A DNA stretch of 64,000 nucleotides from Streptomyces sp. R28. Lineage in GTDB: Bacteria; Actinomycetota; Actinomycetes; Streptomycetales; Streptomycetaceae. Location: positions 1,849,001 through 1,913,000 of the forward strand of contig NZ_CP163439.1 in the NCBI RefSeq assembly GCF_041052385.1, read 5' to 3'. The notes beneath the pieces were generated by a model, which ran no database searches, was not told the DNA's origin, and saw only the letters and a program-made list of their open reading frames with translations. Shown piece by piece: positions 16,283 through 25,217 of this stretch (its first letter is position 1; each line of letters starts with the position of its first letter). A program made the position numbers and the translations under genes.

Positions 16283-16768
16283 TCAGCGCCATGGTTCAGA
16301 TACTGAGCGGAGCGTGGCCGCCGTGGCCACGGCCGCCGTCACCGCCTCGTGTCCCTTGTCCTCGCTGGAGCCCTCGATGCCCGCCCGGTCCAGGGCCTGT
16401 TCCTCGGTGTCGCAGGTCAGCACGCCGAAGCCGACGGGGACGCCGGTCTCGACCGACACCTGGGTCAGGCCCTGGGTCACGCCCTGGCAGACGTACTCGA
16501 AGTGGGGGGTGCCGCCGCGGATGACGACGCCGAGGGCCACGATCGCGTCGTAGCCACGGCCCGCGAGGACCTTGGCGACGACCGGGAGCTCCCAGCTGCC
16601 GGGGACCCTGAGGAGGGTCGGCTCGTCGATCCCCAGGTCGTGCAGGGCGCGCAGCGCGCCGTCGACCAGACCGTCCATCACCTTGTCGTGCCACTGCGCC
16701 GCGATGACCGCGACCCGAAGGTCGCCCACATTGCGTACGGACAGCTCCGGTGCGCCCTTGCCGCTCAC
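16283..16768 (-). CDS. ribH: 6,7-dimethyl-8-ribityllumazine synthase
   Basis: A 161-residue enzyme joining 5-amino-6-ribitylaminouracil with dihydroxybutanone phosphate, the penultimate riboflavin step. Motifs: [42 protein letters not shown] (with the catalytic His region) and [17 protein letters not shown]. The start is GTG 16766-16768, with GAGGAGA about 10 bases upstream. It forms 60-mer capsids in this family. It is the last rib gene, 22 bases after ribAB. Confidence 0.96.
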   Translation of the reverse strand: MSGKGAPELSVRNVGDLRVAVIAAQWHDKVMDGLVDGALRALHDLGIDEPTLLRVPGSWELPVVAKVLAGRGYDAIVALGVVIRGGTPHFEYVCQGVTQGLTQVSVETGVPVGFGVLTCDTEEQALDRAGIEGSSEDKGHEAVTAAVATAATLRSVSEPWR

Positions 16769-16790
16769 GTTCTTGTGTCTCCTCGGTGTG

Positions 16791-18080
16791 CTACTGGTTG
16801 CTGCAGGTGGACACGGGGGCCGTGTCCAGCCAGGGCAGGTCGTGTCCCATCCGGTCCCGCTTGGTGCGCAGGTAGCGGAGGTTGTGCTCGCCCGCCTGTA
16901 CAGGCATCGGCTCCCGGTCGGTGACCTTGATGCCGTGCCGGACGAGGGCGTCACTCTTGTCGGGGTTGTTCGTCATCAGGCGGACGCTGGTGATTCCCAG
17001 GTCCGCCAGGATCTGCGCACCGGCGCCGTAGTCGCGGGCGTCGGCGGGCAGGCCGAGTTCGAGGTTGGCGTCGAGGGTGTCGCGGCCGCGCTCCTGGAGC
17101 TCGTACGCCCGCAGCTTGGACAGCAGGCCGATGCCGCGTCCCTCGTGTCCGCGCAGGTAGACCACCACTCCCCTGCCCTCGTCCTGGATGCGCTGCAGGG
17201 AGGTGTCCAGCTGGGGGCCGCAGTCGCAGCGCAGGGAGCTGAACACGTCGCCGGTGAGGCACTCGGAGTGGACGCGGACCAGGACGTTCTCGCCGTCGCC
17301 GATCTCGCCGTGCACGAGGGCGACGTGCTCGACGCCGTCGACGGTGGAGCGGTAGCCGTACGCCGTGAAGGTGCCGTGGGCGGTGGGGAGCCGGGTCTCG
17401 GCCTCACGGCGGACGGTGGGCTCGGCGGAACGGCGGTAGGCGATCAGGTCCTCGATGGAGATGATCGTCAGGCCGTGCTTGCGGGCGAACGGGATCAGCT
17501 CGGGCAGCCGCAGCATCTCGCCGTCCTCGCCGGCGATCTCGACGATGGCACCGGCCGGGCGCAGCCCCGCGAGCCGGGCGAGGTCGACGGCGGCCTCGGT
17601 GTGGCCGTTGCGCACGAGGACACCGCCGGACCTGGCGCGCAGGGGGAAGATGTGGCCGGGGCGGACGAGGTCCGACGGCTCCGCGCTGCCGCTCGCGAGG
17701 AGCTGGAGCGTGGTCGCGCGGTCCGAGGCCGAGATACCCGTGGTCACACCGTGCGCGGCGGAGGCGTCCACGGACACCGTGAACGCGGTCTTCATCGACT
17801 CGGTGTTGTCGTCGACCATCTGCTGGAGTCCCAGCCGGTCCAGTTCCTCGGGCTCCATGGGCGCGCAGATCAGGCCGCGGCACTCGCTCATCATGAAGGC
17901 GACGATCTCGGGGGTCGCGTGCTCGGCGGCGACGACGAGGTCGCCCTCGTTCTCCCGGTCCTCGTCGTCGACGACCACGACCGGACGGCCCGCGGCGATG
18001 TCGGCGATGGCCCGCTCGATCGGGTCGAGGGTGAGGTCCTCGAAACCGTCGGTGCTGTACAGGATCGGTGCCGTGGTCAT
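16791..18080 (-). CDS. ribAB: bifunctional DHBP synthase / GTP cyclohydrolase II
   Basis: A 429-residue fusion. Residues ~18-215 form Rib[15 protein letters not shown] (metal-binding acidic loop), [10 protein letters not shown] and [13 protein letters not shown], making 3,4-dihydroxy-2-butanone 4-phosphate from ribulose 5-phosphate. Residues ~225-415 form RibA: the Zn site [15 protein letters not shown] and the catalytic [14 protein letters not shown], opening GTP. Both branches entering riboflavin synthesis are therefore in one protein. The start MTTAPILYS at 18080 overlaps the upstream ribM stop by 4 bases. It belongs to the FMN-riboswitch operon ribE-ribM-ribAB-ribH. Confidence 0.96.
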   Translation of the reverse strand: MTTAPILYSTDGFEDLTLDPIERAIADIAAGRPVVVVDDEDRENEGDLVVAAEHATPEIVAFMMSECRGLICAPMEPEELDRLGLQQMVDDNTESMKTAFTVSVDASAAHGVTTGISASDRATTLQLLASGSAEPSDLVRPGHIFPLRARSGGVLVRNGHTEAAVDLARLAGLRPAGAIVEIAGEDGEMLRLPELIPFARKHGLTIISIEDLIAYRRSAEPTVRREAETRLPTAHGTFTAYGYRSTVDGVEHVALVHGEIGDGENVLVRVHSECLTGDVFSSLRCDCGPQLDTSLQRIQDEGRGVVVYLRGHEGRGIGLLSKLRAYELQERGRDTLDANLELGLPADARDYGAGAQILADLGITSVRLMTNNPDKSDALVRHGIKVTDREPMPVQAGEHNLRYLRTKRDRMGHDLPWLDTAPVSTCSNQ

Positions 18081-18718
18081 GCCGGCGCTCCTTCCAGGAC
18101 GGGCCGCGCGTTCTCGCGGGAGCGCAGCCACCAGTCGCGCATGCCCCACAGGACGAGTGCGCCGTAGATGACGTAGACGAAGCCGGAGAAGGCGTAGCCG
18201 TTGGTGAAGTTCAGGGGGACGCCGACCAGGTCGACGAGCAGCCAGGCGAACCAGAACTCGACCATGCCGCGTGCCTGGGCGTACATGGCGACGATGGTGC
18301 CGACGAATATGTAGGCGTCGGGCCAGGGGTCCCAGGACAGGGTCGGGTACGCCTTGAAGAACAGCGCCACCGCGACGGTGCCGGCGGCGGCCGCCGCGAT
18401 CATCGCGCCGCGCTCTCGCCAGGTGGCGAACCGTACGGCGATGTGGCCGTCCGCCGTGCGGCCCTTGTCGCGCTGCCACTGCCACCAGCCGTACAGGGCG
18501 ACGAGCATGACGACCGCCTGCTTGCCCGCGCTGCCGGTGAGGTGGCCGAAGAAGGCGCCGAAGAGGATCAGACCGGCCAGGAACTGCACGGGCCAGGTCC
18601 ATATGGACCGGCGCCAGCCGAGGGCGAGGGCGGCCAGGCCGAAGAGGTTGCCGATCATGTCCGACCAGAGGATGTGCTGGCCGAAGAGGACGAACGCCTC
18701 GGAGTTCAGCGAGTTCAC
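18077..18718 (-). CDS. ribM: PnuC-like riboflavin transporter
   Basis: A 213-residue membrane protein with about seven helices and the PnuC signature WxWPVQF and YGWWQW. It also contains [25 protein letters not shown] and [13 protein letters not shown]. Classical PnuC imports nicotinamide riboside. Inside actinobacterial riboflavin operons the homologue RibM is a facilitator of riboflavin uptake, and the FMN-riboswitch operon supports that reading. The start is GTG 18716-18718, overlapping the ribE stop by 4 bases; the stop overlaps the ribAB start. Confidence 0.88.
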   Translation of the reverse strand: MNSLNSEAFVLFGQHILWSDMIGNLFGLAALALGWRRSIWTWPVQFLAGLILFGAFFGHLTGSAGKQAVVMLVALYGWWQWQRDKGRTADGHIAVRFATWRERGAMIAAAAAGTVAVALFFKAYPTLSWDPWPDAYIFVGTIVAMYAQARGMVEFWFAWLLVDLVGVPLNFTNGYAFSGFVYVIYGALVLWGMRDWWLRSRENARPVLEGAPA

Positions 18719-19332
18719 TTGGCCGTCGCCCCTTCGGAGGAGATCCGGTCGCCCAGCATCCGCTCGACGTACTTGGCGATGACGTCGACCTCGAGGTTGA
18801 CCGGGTCGCCGGGCTGCTTCCGGCCGAGCGTGGTCAGGTCGAGGGTGGTCGGGATGAGGCTGACGGTGAAGTAGTCGGGTCCGGCGTCGACGACGGTGAG
18901 GCTGATGCCGTCGACGGTGATGGAGCCCTTCTCGACGACGTACCGGGAGAGGTCCGCGGGGAGCGAGACCTTGACGATCTCCCAGTTCTCGGAGGGCTTG
19001 CGCTCCAGCACCTGTCCGGTGCCGTCGACGTGCCCCTGCACGATGTGCCCGCCGAGGCGCGCGCCGACGGCCATGGGGCGTTCGAGGTTGACGCGGGAGC
19101 CGACGGTGAGAACGCCCAGGCTGGAGCGGTTGAGGGTCTCGGCCATCACGTCGGCGGTGAACTCGTCGCCCTCGTGGTCGACGACCGTGAGGCAGACGCC
19201 GTTGACGGCGATGGAGTCTCCGTGCTTCGCGCCCTCGGTGACGACGGGGCCGCGCAGTCGGAAGCGACAGGCGTCGTCGAGGGTCTCGACGGCCGTGACC
19301 TGGCCCAGCTCTTCGACGATTCCGGTGAACAC
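18715..19332 (-). CDS. ribE: riboflavin synthase alpha subunit
   Basis: A 205-residue protein that dismutates two dimethylribityllumazines to riboflavin. It contains two lumazine-binding barrels: [12 protein letters not shown]...[14 protein letters not shown] and then [14 protein letters not shown]...[13 protein letters not shown]. The start is GTG 19330-19332 with AGGAGGA about 8 bases upstream; longer frames to 19362 lack homologous N-terminal sequence. It is the first gene after the FMN riboswitch, 149 bases away, so it is under direct FMN control. Confidence 0.96.
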   Translation of the reverse strand: MFTGIVEELGQVTAVETLDDACRFRLRGPVVTEGAKHGDSIAVNGVCLTVVDHEGDEFTADVMAETLNRSSLGVLTVGSRVNLERPMAVGARLGGHIVQGHVDGTGQVLERKPSENWEIVKVSLPADLSRYVVEKGSITVDGISLTVVDAGPDYFTVSLIPTTLDLTTLGRKQPGDPVNLEVDVIAKYVERMLGDRISSEGATAK

Positions 19333-19480
19333 TTCCCGGGTCCTCCTGCCACATAGGGGCACGGACTCCGGGGCTGTCGATGACGACAGAATGTACGAGC
19401 AGGAACACCGGGGGCGACGCCGGACAGGGTTCGCCTCAACGACGAACCGGTACGGCGACGCGCACGAATGCCCGCCCGCC

Positions 19481-19607
19481 GCGCACTGCCTCCCATCCGG
19501 ACTTTAACCGTCGGTCCAGGAATTTCACCTGGTCAACCGGCCGCTGGAGGCGACCGGGTCGCGGACTGTAACCGCCGGTTCGGACTTTCACCGACCCCGG
19601 AGTGCGC
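19481..19607 (-). promoter_or_regulatory. FMN riboswitch (RFN element)
   Basis: Read on the minus strand, the region has the conserved RFN blocks: GGGGTCGGTGAAAGTCCG near the 5' end, ACCGGCGGTTACAGTCCGCG, a variable hairpin, CAGGTGAAATTCCTG, and ACCGACGGTTAAAGTCCGGATGGGAG. The P1 stem is closed by GCGCACT (19601-19607, minus) with AGTGCGC (19481-19487, minus). It lies upstream of ribE and should shut off ribE-ribM-ribAB-ribH when FMN binds. Confidence 0.95.
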
Positions 19608-19712
19608 TGCTTCTGGTACACGGCCAGTGTGCCACGCCTGATCGATGTCCATGCGGGCGAATGCTGTGGGGTGCCTCACAGGCCGCGTGGCTGGATTTCT
19701 TCGATTCGAGAT

Positions 19713-19755
19713 TGGTCCATACCTATTGACTCACTGGTCTAGTCCTCCTTAGGGT
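19713..19755 (+). promoter_or_regulatory. orphan chitinase-type promoter with 12-bp direct repeats
   Basis: TGGTCCATACCT (19713-19724) and TGGTCTAGTCCT (19735-19746) are direct repeats 22 bases apart. They resemble the TGGTC(T/C)AGACC(T/A) boxes of Streptomyces chitinase promoters and related DasR sites. TTGACT (19726-19731) and TAGGGT (19750-19755) form an 18-base-spaced promoter between and after them. No chitinase or chitin-binding gene follows; the next gene is the sigma factor at 19990. The ~230 bases between hold no supported ORF. Confidence 0.45.
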
Positions 19756-19989
19756 CGGCGCAACTCACCTGGCCAGGAACGACTTTGGGATTCGGGAACC
19801 CCTTCCCCCCGTGCCACCTCTTCCAGTGGAGAGCGCTGGAGAGCGCACGGACACCGGCGACCGGGGCGGGCAGCAGGACCTCGAAGTCTGCTGAGCCCCG
19901 CGCAGACGGCCGGCGGCGGTGACGACGGCCCTTGCCCGCCGCCGGGTCTCCCAAGTCCCGCTTCCGGCGGTTCTGGCAGGGTGAACGGC

Positions 19990-20877
19990 ATGACGACTGC
20001 GACCGCCGACGAGTTCGAGACCCACCGGCCCCGGCTGTTCGGCCTGGCCTATCGGATGCTGGGCTCCGCCGAGGAGGCCGAGGACACCGTCCAGGACGCG
20101 TTTCTGCGGTTCAGTGGCGCCGACCGTGCGCGGATCGAGCACCCGGCGGCCTGGCTGGCCAAGGTCGTCACCAACCTCTGTCTCACCCGGCTGACTTCGG
20201 CCAGGGCCCGGCGCGAGCAGTACGTCGGGCCCTGGCTGCCGGAGCCCGTGGTGACCTCGGACGGCACGCTCGGACCACTGGAGTCCGCCGAGCAGCGCGA
20301 TGCCGTGTCCATGGCGATGCTGGTGCTGCTGGAACGGCTCACGCCGACCGAGCGGGCCGTGTACGTGCTGCGGGAGGCGTTCGCGTACGGCCACCGGGAG
20401 ATCGCCGGGGTGCTGGATCTGACCGAGGCCAACTGCCGTCAGCTGTACCGGCGGGCGGTCCAGCGGGTGGGTGAGGCGCGGTCGCGGTTCGAGTCGACTT
20501 CCGAGCGGCACGAGGAGCTCGTCACGTCCTTCGTCGCGGCGGCCCGCGAGGGCGACCTCGGCGGGCTCGAGAAGCTGCTGGCGGCCGACGTCGTCTGGTC
20601 GAGCGACGGCGGCGGCAAGGTCACGTCGGCCCGGCGGCCGATCCTGGGCCGGGAGAAGGTGTCACGCTTCCTGGCGGGCGCGACGCGGACGTTCCTGGCC
20701 GGCCTGGACTTCACGGCTGTCGAGGTCAACGGTTCGACCGCGGTGGCCGCGTGGGCGGGCGACACGCTGCTCTCGGTGGTGGCGTTCGAGCTGCGGGACG
20801 GCGTGGTCGTGCATGCGTGGGCCGTGGTGAACCCGGACAAGCTGGAGTTCGTACGCCGGCAGCTGGCGCGGGTGTAG
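19990..20877 (+). CDS. ECF41-type RNA polymerase sigma factor with SnoaL-like tail
   Basis: A 295-residue sigma-70 family factor. Sigma2 lies at about 10-75 (FGLAYRMLGSAEEAEDTVQDAFLRF) and sigma4 at about 105-160 (LTPTERAVYVLREAFAYGHREIAGVL). A SnoaL/NTF2-like C-terminal extension covers about 175-295. Three ECF41 hallmarks are visible: WLPEP in the linker, DGGGK in the tail and NPDKL near the C-terminus. In this group the fused tail controls activity instead of a separate anti-sigma factor. The ATG at 19990 is preferred to GTG 19981 because GCAGGG lies about 8 bases upstream. The following SDR gene with a matching promoter completes the standard ECF41 context. Confidence 0.92.
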   Translation: MTTATADEFETHRPRLFGLAYRMLGSAEEAEDTVQDAFLRFSGADRARIEHPAAWLAKVVTNLCLTRLTSARARREQYVGPWLPEPVVTSDGTLGPLESAEQRDAVSMAMLVLLERLTPTERAVYVLREAFAYGHREIAGVLDLTEANCRQLYRRAVQRVGEARSRFESTSERHEELVTSFVAAAREGDLGGLEKLLAADVVWSSDGGGKVTSARRPILGREKVSRFLAGATRTFLAGLDFTAVEVNGSTAVAAWAGDTLLSVVAFELRDGVVVHAWAVVNPDKLEFVRRQLARV

Positions 20878-20909
20878 CGGAGCGCCGCGGGGCCGTACGG
20901 GCGCCCGGC

Positions 20910-20936
20910 TGTCACATTTCACGCGGGTACTCGGTC
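20910..20936 (+). promoter_or_regulatory. probable ECF41-dependent promoter
   Basis: TGTCACA (20910-20916), 16 bases, then GGTC (20933-20936). This matches the published ECF41 target motif TGTCACA-N16-CGTC except for one base in the -10. It lies about 60 bases before the SDR gene start. Confidence 0.7.
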
Positions 20937-20994
20937 CTCGTTGACGAGGGGCGCTCCGGCCGGGAGCGCCCGGCGTGCGAAGGGGCTGAACTGC

Positions 20995-21732
20995 ATGACC
21001 ACGATCCTGGTGACCGGCGGTACCGGAACGCTCGGCCGGCTCGTCACCGAGCGGCTGCGCGCGGACGGGCACGAGGTGCGGGTGCTGAGCCGGCACGCCC
21101 AGCCCTACGCCGTCGATCTGCGCAAGGGCGGCCCCGGCCTGGACACGGCGGTGGAGGGCGTGGACACGATCGTGCACTGCGCGTCCTCGCCGGGCGGGGG
21201 TGACCAGGAGGCGGCGGCACATCTGATCGCGGCGGCGCGCAAGGCGGGCGTACGGCACCTGGTCTACATCTCGATCGTCGGCGTCGACCGGGTACCGCTC
21301 GGCTACTACCGGGCCAAGCTCGCCGTGGAGAGGCTGATCGAGGAGTCGGGGCTCGGCTGGACCGTGCTGTGCGCGACGCAGTTCCACGACCTGCTGGTAC
21401 GGCTGTTCGGGATCCTGTCCAAGCCGCCCGTCATGCTGCTCCCGGCCGGCGTGAAGGACCAGCCCGTGGAGGTGGCGGAGGTCGCGGACCGCCTCGCCGA
21501 ACTGGCCCTCGCGGCCCCGGCCGGGCGGGTCGAGGACATGGGCGGCCCCGAGGTGCGGACCTTCGACTCCCTGGCCCGCGCGTACCTCAAGGCGACGGGA
21601 CGCAAGCGGGCCGTGGTGAACGTGCCGCTGTGGGGCAGGGCGTACCGGGGGTTTCGCTCGGGCGGCCATCTGACGCCGGGGCGGGCGGTGGGCAAGGGGT
21701 CGTTCGAGGAGTATTTGGGGCGGCGGGGCTGA
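20995..21732 (+). CDS. NAD(P)-binding SDR/NmrA-like epimerase, ECF41 target
   Basis: A 245-residue protein starting MTTILVTGGTGTLGRL, with the Rossmann dinucleotide motif TGGTGTLG. The YxxxK-like pair YYRAKLAVE at about residues 103-111 and the extended-SDR pattern YISIVGVDRVPLGYYRAKLAVE resemble atypical SDRs. ATG 20995 has AAGGGG about 9 bases upstream. Genes for carboxymuconolactone decarboxylases, oxidoreductases or epimerases beside ECF41 factors are their usual targets, and the promoter just upstream fits. Substrate unknown; a redox or quinone-like metabolite is possible. Confidence 0.85.
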   Translation: MTTILVTGGTGTLGRLVTERLRADGHEVRVLSRHAQPYAVDLRKGGPGLDTAVEGVDTIVHCASSPGGGDQEAAAHLIAAARKAGVRHLVYISIVGVDRVPLGYYRAKLAVERLIEESGLGWTVLCATQFHDLLVRLFGILSKPPVMLLPAGVKDQPVEVAEVADRLAELALAAPAGRVEDMGGPEVRTFDSLARAYLKATGRKRAVVNVPLWGRAYRGFRSGGHLTPGRAVGKGSFEEYLGRRG

Positions 21733-22296
21733 CGGGGCGGTGGGCTGGGTGGGAGGGCTGACGGGCGGGGGGGGTGCCTGGGTGTGGGGCTGACTGGACG
21801 GGATGTCTGACTGGGCGGGTCGTCTGACCGGCGCGCCGTCTGGCCGGACGGGTCGTCTGACCGTCGCTTCCAAGACGCCCGGGTGGCCTGGTGGCCGTCC
21901 GGGGCGGGTGCGGGCGGCGCCCGAGCGGCGACGTGCGGGGGTGGGAGCGAGCCGCGCCGTGCGGGGAGTTGGTCGTGGAGCTGACGCTTCCCGCGCCCGC
22001 GGCACCCGAGAAGCTGTGCTGCGCCCTGTGCGACGCGATGAGCAGACGACGCGGCCACCCCGTCCACTTCCGTACGGCCGCCTTTCCGCGGCCCGGAGGC
22101 GGGGCAAGCGGCGCCTGAGCGGCGGTCCGGGAACGGGCAGGAACTGGCCGGCGGTTCCAGGGGGCGGGCACGCCGCTGACCAGCGACTCCAGGGGCGGCC
22201 ACCCCCCTGACCAGAACTTCCCGGACAGGGCCTTGGCCTGGCTTCAGGGGCGGTGGGCGCCGGGCCGCCGAGTGGACGGGGGGGCGGCCGGGCGGG
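21733..22296. other. GC-rich intergenic region with short direct repeats
   Basis: This 560-base stretch has no strong gene. CGGGTCGTCTGACCG occurs twice (21816-21830 and 21849-21863) within a run of related GTCTGACnG units. The rest is GC-rich and non-coding except for one weak ORF, listed separately. It could be decayed coding sequence. Confidence 0.5.
21975..22118 (+). pseudogene. possible N-terminal remnant of a small regulatory protein
   Basis: GTG 21975 follows GGGGAG by 7 bases and opens a 47-codon frame (VELTLPAPAAPEKLCCALCDAMSRRRGHPVHFRT...). The LC-x-A-x-x-x-RRGxP-[IV] pattern resembles the N-terminus of Streptomyces proteins annotated as 'regulator component' or ImmA-like toxin-antitoxin partners, but the rest of such a protein is missing. 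It may be a truncated gene or a chance ORF. Confidence 0.3.
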
Positions 22297-23619
22297 TCAC
22301 CGGTCCGGCGGTGCGAACAGCTCGTCCTGTGCGGCGTCCCGCGCGGTGAGCAGCGCTCCGCGTAGCACGGCGCCGCCGCCCAGACCGCTCGGGCGCACCA
22401 CCGTCACCAACGGCGACATCCGCCGCATCCGCTCCTCCACCCGCTGGGCCAGCACCTCCTCGCCGGCCTGCCCGACCTCTCCACCGAGGACCACACAACC
22501 GGGGTCGAGGATGGCGACCACGGAGGCGACACCGATGGCGAGACGGTCGGCGAGGGCATCGAGGAAACGGTCTGCGGACGCCGCGTCGTGAGCCTGGTCG
22601 GCAGGCGCCGCAGCACGGCGTGAGCCAGCCGCCCGCGCGTCGTCAGGCTGGTCGGCGGCGGCCGGCCCAGGGCTCGCGGCACCTGGGACACGGGCCCCCT
22701 CGCCGCCGTCCCCGGCGACCAGTGCCACGGCTTCCCTGACGACCCCCGCCGCCAGTGGCTCATGCGCGGCGAAGCCCTGGAGGGCCAAGCCGTACGAGCC
22801 CGCAAGCTCCGCGACCGCCGCAGAACCCGCCAGCGAGTGGAATCCCCCCTCGCAGTCCACCGCCGACGGCAGCCCCGACGTCCCCGGCACCGGCAGGAAG
22901 CCGATCTCGCCGGTCCCGCCGGAGGCCCCGCGGCGCAGGGCGCCGTCGAGGACCACGGCCGCGCCGGTGCCGTGGCCCAGCCACAGCAGGACGAAGGTGT
23001 CCCGGTCCCGGGCCGCCCCGTCGCGCTGTTCCGCGAGGGCGGCGAGGTTGGTCTCGTTCTCGACGTTGAAGCGGGCCTCGGGGAACCGTTCCTGAAGGGC
23101 CGCCACCAGTCGGCGGTGCCATTCGGGCAGGCCCGTGGAGTCGCGCAGCTCACCGGTGGCCGGGTCGATGAGGCCCGGGGCGCCGATGCCCACCGTATGG
23201 AGCCGGTCCGCGCCCGCCTCCTTTACGACCCGCTCCACCAGCGCCACCGCCTGTTCCACAGCGGTCCCGGTCCCCGTGTCGCCGTCGATCGGCACCGACG
23301 CCTCGGCGAGCACGGCCCCGACCAGGTCGGACACGACCACCGAGACGCCCTCGGTACGGACGTCCAGCGCCGCCAGATGGGCGCGGTCGGCGACGATGCC
23401 GTACAGCTTGGCGTTCGGCCCGCGCCGCTGTTCCCCCGCCTCGCCGACCACCGCGATCAGGCCGGCGACGGTGAGGCGTTCGACGAGGTCGGCGACGGTC
23501 GGCCGGGACAGGCCGGTCAGCTGCTTCAACTGCCCTGCCGTCAACGGGCCCTCCCGCTGCAGCAGGCGCAGGGCGAGCCGGTCGTTGATGGCCCGGGCGG
23601 TGCTCGGGGAAGCGGGCAT
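22297..23619 (-). CDS. ROK-family (NagC/XylR-type) transcriptional regulator
   Basis: A 440-residue protein. The N-terminal winged helix, at about residues 10-65, includes EGPLTAGQLKQLTGLSRPTVADLVERL. The ROK kinase-like domain has a DGALRRGASGGTGEIGFLP segment, where the usual Zn-binding region is reduced to VDCEGGFHSLAGS. Residues about 300-350 hold a low-complexity Ala/Gly/Pro/Asp insert (GDGGEGARVPGAASPGPAAA...) not expected in the compact ROK fold. It is divergent from an MFS transporter and probably represses it in response to a sugar or sugar phosphate. A palindrome between them is the likely operator. Confidence 0.9.
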   Translation of the reverse strand: MPASPSTARAINDRLALRLLQREGPLTAGQLKQLTGLSRPTVADLVERLTVAGLIAVVGEAGEQRRGPNAKLYGIVADRAHLAALDVRTEGVSVVVSDLVGAVLAEASVPIDGDTGTGTAVEQAVALVERVVKEAGADRLHTVGIGAPGLIDPATGELRDSTGLPEWHRRLVAALQERFPEARFNVENETNLAALAEQRDGAARDRDTFVLLWLGHGTGAAVVLDGALRRGASGGTGEIGFLPVPGTSGLPSAVDCEGGFHSLAGSAAVAELAGSYGLALQGFAAHEPLAAGVVREAVALVAGDGGEGARVPGAASPGPAAADQPDDARAAGSRRAAAPADQAHDAASADRFLDALADRLAIGVASVVAILDPGCVVLGGEVGQAGEEVLAQRVEERMRRMSPLVTVVRPSGLGGGAVLRGALLTARDAAQDELFAPPDR

Positions 23620-23653
23620 GCCGGGATCCTCCCACGGCTGGTTTATTCGCTAT

Positions 23654-23676
23654 CTATCAGGCAGGGTCCCTGATAG
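23654..23676. promoter_or_regulatory. probable ROK operator
   Basis: CTATCAGG (23654-23661) and CCTGATAG (23669-23676) form a perfect inverted repeat with a 7-base spacer. It lies between the divergent ROK regulator (start 23619) and MFS gene (start 23740), in AT-rich sequence unusual for the region. Autoregulation and transporter control are inferred. Confidence 0.65.
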
Positions 23677-23739
23677 TTTACGGCAGCGAGCGCAGGGCCC
23701 GGAACCGCAGGGGGCCGTGAACCAGGGAGGGGCCGCAGA

Positions 23740-24951
23740 ATGAGCGCAGTGGTCGACGAACAGCGCGAGGTGAAGCGCGCCCGGTACGCCGTGGCGGCCG
23801 TCTTCGCCGTACACGGCGCTGTCACCGGCTCGTTCGCGACACGGGTGCCGTGGATCCAGGACCATGCCGGGGTCAGCGCCGGCCAGCTGGGACTCGCGCT
23901 CGCCTTCCCCGCGCTCGGCGCCTCCGTCGCGATGCCGGTCGCGGGCAGCATCACCCACCGCTTCGGCGCCCGCAACGCCCTGCGCGGACTGATCGCCCTG
24001 TGGACGCTCGCCCTCGCGCTGCCTTCCTTGACCCCCAGCCTGCTGACCCTGTGCCTGGCCCTGTTCACCTTCGGTGCCACGGCGGGCATGGCGGACGTGG
24101 CGATGAACGCGCTCGGCGTGGAGGTCGAGAACCGCCTGGACCGGTCGATCATGTCGGGGCTGCACGGCATGTGGAGCGCGGGCGCCCTGGTCGGCTCGGC
24201 GGCCGGCACGATCGCGGCGCACCTGGGCACCGACGCCCGGCTGCACCACGCGCTCGCCGCGGCCACCCTCACCTTCCTCGGCGTCCTGGCCTGCCGGTGG
24301 GTGCTCGACCTTCAGCCCGCCGAGAACGAGGAGCCGCCGCCCCGGTTCGCCCTGCCGCCCCGGTCGGCGCTACTCATCGGCGCGGTCGGGTTCTGCGCGG
24401 TCTTCGCGGAGGGCGCGAGTCTGGACTGGTCGGCGGTCTATCTGCGGGACCAGCTGGACACCTCGGCCGGTCTCGCGGCGGCGTGCACGACCGGCTTCAC
24501 GCTCACGATGGCGCTGGCCCGGATCGCCGGCGACAAGGTGGTGGACCGCTACGGCGCCGTCCGCACGGTCCGGTCCAGCGGCGTCCTCGCCACGCTCGGC
24601 GGCCTGCTCATCGTCGTGTCGGACCAGCCGGCCGTGGCGATGGCCGGGTTCGCGCTGCTGGGCCTGGGCATCGCGGTGGTCGTCCCGCTGTGCTTCGCGG
24701 CGGGGGGCCGCAGCGGCCCCAACCCCAGTCAGGCCATCGCGGGCGTCGCGACGATCACGTACACCTCGGGTCTCGTCGCCCCCGGCGCGATCGGCGGGCT
24801 CGCCCAGGCGACCAGTCTGATGGTGTCGTTCTGCGTGGTCACCCTCCTGGCGTCCGGCCTCGTCGTGTTCGCGGGAGTCCTGCGCGCCGGCGACCGCGAC
24901 CGCCCGAAGGTCAGCCGCCCGGACACTGCGGTTCCCGAGCCGCGCCCCTGA
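23740..24951 (+). CDS. MFS transporter
   Basis: A 403-residue transporter with about 12 transmembrane helices starting MSAVVDEQREVKRARYAVAAVFAVHGAVTGSF. Features include LGLALAFPALGASVAMPVAGSITHRFGARNALRG, with the loop 2-3 GxxxxRxGxR-like motif, and a second half starting ALLIGAVGFCAVFAEGASLDWSAVYL. The N-terminal layout resembles the FucP/YbjJ-like 'inner-membrane protein' MFS group, often placed beside ROK regulators in actinobacteria. GGGAGGGG precedes the ATG. Divergent from, and probably regulated by, the ROK gene. Substrate unknown. Confidence 0.88.
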   Translation: MSAVVDEQREVKRARYAVAAVFAVHGAVTGSFATRVPWIQDHAGVSAGQLGLALAFPALGASVAMPVAGSITHRFGARNALRGLIALWTLALALPSLTPSLLTLCLALFTFGATAGMADVAMNALGVEVENRLDRSIMSGLHGMWSAGALVGSAAGTIAAHLGTDARLHHALAAATLTFLGVLACRWVLDLQPAENEEPPPRFALPPRSALLIGAVGFCAVFAEGASLDWSAVYLRDQLDTSAGLAAACTTGFTLTMALARIAGDKVVDRYGAVRTVRSSGVLATLGGLLIVVSDQPAVAMAGFALLGLGIAVVVPLCFAAGGRSGPNPSQAIAGVATITYTSGLVAPGAIGGLAQATSLMVSFCVVTLLASGLVVFAGVLRAGDRDRPKVSRPDTAVPEPRP

Positions 24952-25071
24952 GGGCCGCGCCTGCGGACGCCTGATCGGACGCCTGATCGGGCACCTAATG
25001 TCGAATGCGCCGGTTCCCGATCGACGTGAGGGCGAAGGCAGCACATCCCAGGACTTCAGGAGCACCCCATC

Positions 25072-25122
25072 GTGACCGTAACCGCGGATCTGGCCATCTC
25101 CCTCGACGGCTACGTCGCCGGC
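25072..25122 (+). pseudogene. 5' fragment of a dihydrofolate-reductase-family gene
   Basis: GTG 25072 starts VTVTADLAISLDGYVAG, the characteristic N-terminus of RibD-C/DHFR-fold proteins of Streptomyces, where PN...GEG would follow. After about 17 residues the similarity stops and the frame reads low-quality sequence through a hairpin. This looks like a truncated gene. Confidence 0.55.
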
Positions 25123-25155
25123 ATGCGCGAGTGGTTGCGCCTGAATCAGATGAAT

Positions 25156-25210
25156 CGGACAGAGCCCCGGCCGGCTGGTGAACCTGGCCGGGGCCCTGTC
25201 GCTCTGTCCG
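25156..25210. terminator. nested hairpin at the remnant junction
   Basis: CGGACAGAGC (25156-25165) pairs with GCTCTGTCCG (25201-25210), and GCCCCGGCC (25164-25172) with GGCCGGGGC (25186-25194). On the minus strand it follows directly a TGA stop (25218-25220), as a terminator would. Confidence 0.6.
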
Positions 25211-25217
25211 AGCCGGG

